From Aquificota bacterium (GTDB lineage Bacteria > Thermosulfidibacterota > Thermosulfidibacteria > Thermosulfidibacterales > Thermosulfidibacteraceae): 26,959 nt of DNA. A program made the position numbers and the translations under genes. Below are positions 22,990-26,959 of this stretch, in pieces. Below the pieces are notes generated by a model. It did no database searches, was not told where the DNA came from, and saw only the letters and a list, made by a program, of their open reading frames with translations. How positions within the stretch are numbered: the first letter of the stretch is position 1; every line of letters begins with the position of its first letter. The DNA lies in the NCBI GenBank assembly GCA_015494645.1, contig WGAU01000084.1, positions 1 through 26,959 on the forward strand, read 5' to 3'.

Positions 22990-24714
22990 ATGAACAAAAA
23001 TAAAGAGCTTGCCAGAATACTTAACCGTATAGCCGATTTCTTGGAGTTAAAGGGAGACGTGATATACAAAATAAACGCCTATCGTAGAGCGGCCAGGGCC
23101 ATAGAGTCCATTGCAGATGATATAGAGGAACTGGCCAGAGAGAATAGACTGCATGAGATTCCCGGTGTTGGGGATAGGATTGCAAAAAAAATAAAGGAGT
23201 TTTTGGAAACAGGAACCGTAAAAAAATATGAAGAGCTAAAAAAGGAAATTCCTGAAGAGTTGGCTGAGCTGTTGGACATTCCCTATTTAGGTCCCAAAAC
23301 TTTAAAGCTTGCCTATGAAAAGCTCGGTGTGAGGAGTCTTGATGATCTAAAGAGGGTGATTGAGGATGGTTCTTTGGCAAAACTACCCGGTATGGGACCC
23401 AAGAAAATAGAGAACATAAAGAAAGGGATGGCTCTTTATACTAAGGGCAGCGACAGGATGCTTTTAGGAGAGGCTTTGGACTTGGCTGGGTACGTTCTTG
23501 GGCAGATTTCTATGTACTGTGATAGGGTGCAGTATGCAGGATCGTTGAGGAGAATGAAGGAAACAGTGGGGGATATAGACATCTTGGCTGTGGGGGATGG
23601 AGCATTGATAATGGATAAGTTTACCTCTATGGACAGGGTTACCGAGGTGATTGCCAAGGGAGAAACCAAATCAAGTGTACTTATGGATAACAGGCAGGTT
23701 GATATAAGGGTTGTAGAGCCTCATCAGTGGGGAGCGGCGCTTCAGTACTTTACAGGATCAAAAGAGCATAATGTGCATTTGAGAGAGATAGCGAAGGAGA
23801 AGGGGCTTAAAATAAACGAGTATGGTGTTTTTGATGTTTCAACAGGAGAAAGAATTGCTGGAGCTACGGAGGAAGAAATTTACGGTGCGTTGGGGTTGGT
23901 TTTTATTCCACCTGAGTTACGGGAGGATTGGGGGGAGATAGAGGCGGCTCGGGAAGGTAAGCTTCCTAAGCTGGTAGAGCTTTCGGATATAAATGGAGAT
24001 CTTCATGTGCATTCCAACTGGAGCGATGGAGGCTTTTCCATTGAGCGGATAGCTGAGGAGGCATTGAGGCTTGGCTATAGTTACGTGGCCATAACGGATC
24101 ATTCAAAGAGCGTGAGAATAGCTAATGGTCTGGACGAAAAGCGTTTGTTGGAACAGATAAGTTACATTGATGAATTGAACCGTGCTTTTAAGGATTTCAG
24201 GATATTGAAAGGTATAGAGGTGGATATATTGCCCGATGGATCTTTGGATTTAAGCGACAGTGCCTTAGAGAAACTGGATTGGGTTGTTGCTTCTGTGCAT
24301 TCTCGGTTTGGTGAGGATGCCACCGATAGGATAGTTTCGGCCATTAGGCATCCCTGTGTTTGCTGCATTGGACATCCTTCGGGTAGAATGCTTTTTCAAA
24401 GGGATGGTTATCCAGTGGATTGGGATGTGATTTTCAGGGAGGCTGCTGAGCATGGAGTATGCCTTGAGATCAATGCCCATCAGGATAGGTTGGATCTTCC
24501 GGATTATTTAGTGAAAAGAGCCAAAGAGTATGGAGTGAAGTTTGCCATTGGAACCGATGCTCACCATGTAGGACAGTTTTGGATGGTGAAGCTTGGAGTA
24601 GGAGTAGCCAGAAGGGGATGGTTGACCAAGGAAGAAGTAGTCAACTGCTGGGATTTGGACAAACTTATGGAGTTTGTTGTTAAAAAGAGATCGGAGGGGA
24701 AAAGATGCCGGTAG
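22990..24714 (+). CDS. polX: DNA polymerase X with C-terminal PHP domain
   Basis: Bacterial PolX fills short gaps during DNA repair and carries a metal-dependent PHP nuclease. The 574-residue protein has two helix-hairpin-helix regions (IPGVGDRIAKKI about 58-69, LPGMGPKKIENI about 132-143). The palm has GSLRRMKETVGDIDIL (Asp195, Asp197) and VDIRVV (Asp239). The PHP domain starts near 335 with DLHVHSNWSDG and includes AITDHS, VASVHS, INAHQDRLDLPD and IGTDAHH metal ligands. ATG 22990 gives the usual family N-terminus, MNKNKELARILNRIADFLE. The frame is open from 22954, but those codons cover the promoter. The 3' end overlaps the UspA gene by ten bases. Confidence 0.95.
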   Translation: MNKNKELARILNRIADFLELKGDVIYKINAYRRAARAIESIADDIEELARENRLHEIPGVGDRIAKKIKEFLETGTVKKYEELKKEIPEELAELLDIPYLGPKTLKLAYEKLGVRSLDDLKRVIEDGSLAKLPGMGPKKIENIKKGMALYTKGSDRMLLGEALDLAGYVLGQISMYCDRVQYAGSLRRMKETVGDIDILAVGDGALIMDKFTSMDRVTEVIAKGETKSSVLMDNRQVDIRVVEPHQWGAALQYFTGSKEHNVHLREIAKEKGLKINEYGVFDVSTGERIAGATEEEIYGALGLVFIPPELREDWGEIEAAREGKLPKLVELSDINGDLHVHSNWSDGGFSIERIAEEALRLGYSYVAITDHSKSVRIANGLDEKRLLEQISYIDELNRAFKDFRILKGIEVDILPDGSLDLSDSALEKLDWVVASVHSRFGEDATDRIVSAIRHPCVCCIGHPSGRMLFQRDGYPVDWDVIFREAAEHGVCLEINAHQDRLDLPDYLVKRAKEYGVKFAIGTDAHHVGQFWMVKLGVGVARRGWLTKEEVVNCWDLDKLMEFVVKKRSEGKRCR

Positions 24715-25151
24715 AGTTTAGGAAGATACTGTGTGCTGTTGCTTTAAGGGATTGTACGGAGCAGGTGGTTAAGTTTGCAGCTTCGTTAGCCAAGAGGTAC
24801 AATTCCCTGCTTTACATTGTAACAGTGGTAGAAGAGCCTATGTGGGCGCAGAGGGGGTTTGATGAAGATCTTGAGGCACTGTTCAGCACCTTAGAGGAAA
24901 GAGATAGGTTAGCCTTGAGAGATCTTGCCCTCAAGGTAGAGGAGCTTTCCAAATCTCAAGTGGAACCGGTGGTTTTGAGGGGAAGACCGGATAAGAAGAT
25001 CTTATCCTTTGCAGAAGAAAAGGGAGTGGATCTAATCGTTATTGGGTCACACACTGCTCCCCCTGTTCAGAAAGTTGTACTTGGCAGCACTGCTCTAAAG
25101 GTGGTCAGCAAATCTCATATACCTGTGCTTGTGGTTCCTGTATGTGATTGA
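24705..25151 (+). CDS. Universal stress protein (UspA family)
   Basis: This 148-residue protein has the UspA alpha/beta fold: KILCAVALRDCTEQVVKFA at the N-terminus and the C-terminal nucleotide loop IGSHTAPPVQKVVLGSTALKVV, then IPVLVVPV. The ATP-binding form usually reads G-x2-G-x9-G(S/T). Here the first G and the final GS are kept, but the second Gly is Thr, so ATP binding is uncertain. The ATG lies in the end of polX, after GGAGGGGAAAAG. It is probably co-transcribed with polX and ends at a clear terminator. Its partner and signal are unknown; a stress link to DNA repair is only suggested by position. Confidence 0.88.
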   Translation: MPVEFRKILCAVALRDCTEQVVKFAASLAKRYNSLLYIVTVVEEPMWAQRGFDEDLEALFSTLEERDRLALRDLALKVEELSKSQVEPVVLRGRPDKKILSFAEEKGVDLIVIGSHTAPPVQKVVLGSTALKVVSKSHIPVLVVPVCD

Positions 25152-25152
25152 T

Positions 25153-25179
25153 GGGGGAGGGGTTGTCCCTCCCTTGTTT
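25153..25179 (+). terminator. Rho-independent terminator after the UspA gene
   Basis: GGGAGGG (25155-25161) pairs with CCCTCCC (25167-25173) around a five-base loop, with two further G-U pairs at the base, followed by TTGTTT. It sits just past the UspA stop, between two convergent genes. The minus strand lacks a T run after the stem, so it serves mainly the plus strand. Confidence 0.7.
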
Positions 25180-25948
25180 AAAACTGTAATCCTAAGCCAA
25201 ATACCCATCCTTTTATCTGAATGTTGCTTGATACGTCAGATATATCGTCAATTTGGAGGGCTTCAATTCTGTATCCAACGGTAGCGAATAGTAGTTTCCA
25301 TTGAATTCTTGTGCCTATGTAGACATCGTAGAACTGGCTTCCTCCGTAACCTATATATTTACCCTCCGCTTCAAGATACACTAAATTTAGAGGATTGAGC
25401 TCTACCCTTCCGTATAGCATGGGAACTACTACGGTAAAGTCTTTGCTTTCTCTGCGTTCAATACCGTCAACATTGCCTTCAACCCATACCTCTCCATCAA
25501 TGTATTTGGCGTCAACGCCTATGGAGATCTTTACGGATGTTAGTTTTTCTGCAATCCAAGGCAGGGGATTGAAGTATAGGATTACATCGAACTGGTCAGC
25601 TTGTAGGTTTGAGTCTACCTTTGTGTTTGCCCTGTAGATGTAGTCGCCAAATTTGAAAGTTTCATCTACCGTTCCTGTCGAAGTCATGTCAAAGGGGGTG
25701 TACTCAAACTTTACATTCGGTATGAAGGGTATGGGATGCTCAAACCGTAACCAATAGTATGGACTGGTTAAGCTACCTGTTCCAAGATCATCTTCAAGAT
25801 CAGCTCTGGTACCTTTGTAGTCTACCCATCCATTGAGATCTTTGTTCCATACGGCTACACCACCTTCAATGACCATAGCACTGGAGTTTGTGATGAAGAA
25901 GCACATCACGAATACCAGAATCAATAAAAAACTCTTGCGAAACTCCAT
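25178..25948 (-). CDS. Outer-membrane beta-barrel protein, TIGR04219-like
   Basis: The 256-residue protein has a clear signal peptide (about residues 1-24: basic FRK, a long hydrophobic core, then NSSA) and a beta-rich body ending in the aromatic residue Phe, as outer-membrane barrels do. Blocks such as RFEHPIPFIPNVKF, DAKYIDGEVWVEG, VPMLYGRVELNP and VGYRIEALQIDD match my memory of the TIGR04219 outer-membrane family, whose function is unknown. The ATG at 25948 is chosen over one 60 bases upstream because a long GGAGGGGAGGG site lies directly before it and the signal peptide starts there. It shows that the organism has an outer membrane. It stands alone on its strand. Confidence 0.85.
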   Translation of the reverse strand: MEFRKSFLLILVFVMCFFITNSSAMVIEGGVAVWNKDLNGWVDYKGTRADLEDDLGTGSLTSPYYWLRFEHPIPFIPNVKFEYTPFDMTSTGTVDETFKFGDYIYRANTKVDSNLQADQFDVILYFNPLPWIAEKLTSVKISIGVDAKYIDGEVWVEGNVDGIERRESKDFTVVVPMLYGRVELNPLNLVYLEAEGKYIGYGGSQFYDVYIGTRIQWKLLFATVGYRIEALQIDDISDVSSNIQIKGWVFGLGLQF

Positions 25949-25949
25949 T

Positions 25950-25960
25950 CCCTCCCCTCC
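25950..25960 (-). promoter_or_regulatory. Ribosome binding site deciding the outer-membrane protein start
   Basis: GGAGGGGAGGG on the minus strand directly precedes ATG 25948. It rules out the earlier in-frame ATG at 26008, whose extra 20 residues would spoil the signal peptide. Confidence 0.7.
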
Positions 25961-25990
25961 TTGAAAATATTTTAGCGGAAAATTACACAA

Positions 25991-25996
25991 TATAAA
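25991..25996 (+). promoter_or_regulatory. Candidate -10 element for nth
   Basis: TATAAA lies 27 bases before the TTG start of nth, in the 75-base gap to the divergent outer-membrane protein gene. I see no convincing -35 at the right distance, so this is a weak call. Confidence 0.25.
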
Positions 25997-26012
25997 ACTT
26001 TGAGTCAATTTT

Positions 26013-26018
26013 AGGAGG
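26013..26018 (+). promoter_or_regulatory. Ribosome binding site supporting the TTG start of nth
   Basis: AGGAGG lies five bases before TTG 26024. The next candidate, ATG 26045, has its own AGGAGG only two bases away, which is too close for efficient initiation. Confidence 0.5.
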
Positions 26019-26023
26019 TAGTA

Positions 26024-26674
26024 TTGGCTCCTGTAGAGGAGGTGATGAAGAGGGTTGCTGAGGCGTATGTAAAATGGCGGGAGCCTGTGGTTACTGCAAT
26101 GGCGAGAAGGAAGAGAGATCCATTTAAGGTTTTGATCTCATGCATATTAAGTCTTAGGACCAAGGATGAAGTTACAAAGCAGGCTTCAAAGAGATTGTTT
26201 GAGAAAGCCAGCACTCCTGAGGAAATGCTTAAGATGAGCGAGAAAGAGATAGCCACTCTTATCTTTCCCGTTGGCTTTTACAATGTAAAGGCGAAAAACA
26301 TAAGGGACATATGCAAGGTATTGGTTGAAAAATACAAAGGGAAGGTTCCGGATAGTATGGATGATCTTTTATCCTTAAAGGGAGTAGGCAGAAAGACAGC
26401 GAATCTTGTTCTTATAGAAGGGTACGATAAACCGGGGATATGTGTTGATACTCATGTGCACAGAATCTGCAACAGGCTGGGGTGGGTTAAAACCAGGTAT
26501 CCCGATGAAACTGAAAAGAGGTTGAGGGAGATTTTACCGCAAAAGTATTGGAAAAACATAAATCGTTGGTTTGTAGCCTTTGGCAAAACTATTTGCAGAC
26601 CTATTTCTCCTTTGTGTTCAAAATGTCCTGTGGAGGATCTGTGTCCCAAAATAGGGGTGATAAGAAGCAGGTGA
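26024..26674 (+). CDS. nth: Endonuclease III (DNA glycosylase/AP lyase)
   Basis: Nth removes oxidised pyrimidines from DNA and nicks the abasic site. The 216-residue protein has the helix-hairpin-helix LLSLKGVGRKTANLVL with the catalytic Lys, and the catalytic Asp in CVDTHVHRICNRLG. It also has an intact [4Fe-4S] ligand set, C-x6-C-x2-C-x5-C (CRPISPLCSKCPVEDLC), near the C-terminus. The start is TTG at 26024, with AGGAGG upstream; ATG 26045 would shorten it by seven residues. Its stop overlaps the next gene as GTGA. MutY is excluded because its extra C-terminal domain is missing. Confidence 0.95.
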   Translation: MAPVEEVMKRVAEAYVKWREPVVTAMARRKRDPFKVLISCILSLRTKDEVTKQASKRLFEKASTPEEMLKMSEKEIATLIFPVGFYNVKAKNIRDICKVLVEKYKGKVPDSMDDLLSLKGVGRKTANLVLIEGYDKPGICVDTHVHRICNRLGWVKTRYPDETEKRLREILPQKYWKNINRWFVAFGKTICRPISPLCSKCPVEDLCPKIGVIRSR

Positions 26675-26959
26675 GAATTCTTTTTATTCAAGGAGTTTCA
26701 AGGTACGGTGGGGCTTTAAAGTCTCTATTTCATACCATGGTTCTTGCTAAGGAAAGAGGTTTTTACCCCGTGCTTGTTACTTCAAGGGAAGGCAAGCTTA
26801 CAAGAGATTGTGAGGCTTCTGGTATAAAGTTCTACACCTTCCCGATAGGGATGTGGAGAAAGGTAAAAAGCTGGCCGTTCTTCCCAATAGTGTATTATCG
26901 CCTTTTTAAAGTTGCTATGAAAGAAAATATAGATTTGATTCATTGCAACACCCTATGGG
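26671..26959 (+). CDS. Glycosyltransferase, GT4-like N-terminal part; cut by the window end
   Basis: An open frame from GTG 26671 runs to the window edge for 96 codons without a stop. It begins MRILFIQGVSRYGGALKSL, followed by HTMVLAKERGFYPVLVTS and ENIDLIHCNTLW. This is the typical start of a GT4 (GT-B) glycosyltransferase: a first strand, a GGA loop, and a later strand ending in a His-x-N/H motif. The start overlaps the nth stop as GTGA, so translation is probably coupled. The C-terminal sugar-nucleotide domain is outside, so donor and acceptor are unknown. It may open a surface-polysaccharide cluster. Confidence 0.75.
   Translation, partial: MRILFIQGVSRYGGALKSLFHTMVLAKERGFYPVLVTSREGKLTRDCEASGIKFYTFPIGMWRKVKSWPFFPIVYYRLFKVAMKENIDLIHCNTLW

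Noticed and set aside
1..26959. tRNA genes, rRNA, CRISPR arrays, insertion sequences or riboswitches
   Set aside because: No cloverleaf-like or repeat-spacer pattern was noticed, and intergenic gaps are under about 80 bases; a covariance-model scan would be needed to exclude small RNAs fully.

Overview
The window is a densely packed bacterial chromosome segment. I read 27 protein genes: 25 complete, plus one cut at each edge. No stretch over about 80 bases lacks a gene, and I see no rRNA, tRNA, CRISPR array, insertion sequence or phage integrase. The gene set suggests an anaerobic or microaerophilic, probably thermophilic, Gram-negative bacterium. It has futalosine-route menaquinone genes (mqnB, mqnD), FabK as the only enoyl-ACP reductase in view, arginine written mostly as AGG/AGA, Lys/Glu-rich proteins and an outer-membrane beta-barrel protein. 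Lineages near Thermosulfidibacter, Aquificota or Thermodesulfobacteriota fit, but I cannot name the species from this segment.

Layout. (1) Positions 1-16445, plus strand: one nearly gapless run whose genes mostly overlap by 4-41 bases. It starts with trmFO (partial), accD, rph, phoH, an HDIG cyclic-di-AMP phosphodiesterase (pgpH type) and ybeY. It continues with a PaaI-type thioesterase, a BASS-family transporter and mqnB. Next comes the classic lipid cluster yceD(DUF177)-rpmF-plsX-fabH-fabK-fabD-fabG-acpP-fabF-rnc, and it closes with mqnD. A perfect TATAAT overlapping the mqnB stop codon may restart transcription for the lipid cluster. (2) Positions 16375-19361, minus strand: archease, rtcB and an AT-rich glycosyltransferase gene that looks acquired. 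The glycosyltransferase 3' end overlaps mqnD tail to tail by 71 bases. (3) Positions 19417-20370, plus strand: a VKOR-thioredoxin fusion for disulfide formation. (4) Positions 20367-22905, minus strand: a Ski2/Mtr4-like RNA helicase followed 19 bases later by a small four-cysteine zinc-ribbon protein. (5) Positions 22990-25151, plus strand: DNA polymerase X with a PHP domain, then a UspA-like protein and a good terminator. (6) Positions 25178-25948, minus strand: an outer-membrane protein. (7) Positions 26024-26959, plus strand: endonuclease III and the start of a GT4 glycosyltransferase.

How the genes work together. Two themes recur. One is membrane building: malonyl-CoA supply (AccD), initiation and elongation of fatty acids, phosphatidic acid entry (PlsX), and the menaquinone that shares that membrane. 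The other is RNA metabolism: tRNA methylation, RNase PH, PhoH/YbeY, RNase III, RtcB/archease RNA ligation and a Ski2-like helicase. The items I find most worth following are the helicase plus zinc-ribbon pair, a YbeY with Asp in place of its third zinc-binding His, the foreign-looking glycosyltransferase coupled to rtcB, and two back-to-back overlapping promoters between the helicase and polX that would leave polX mRNA almost without a leader.
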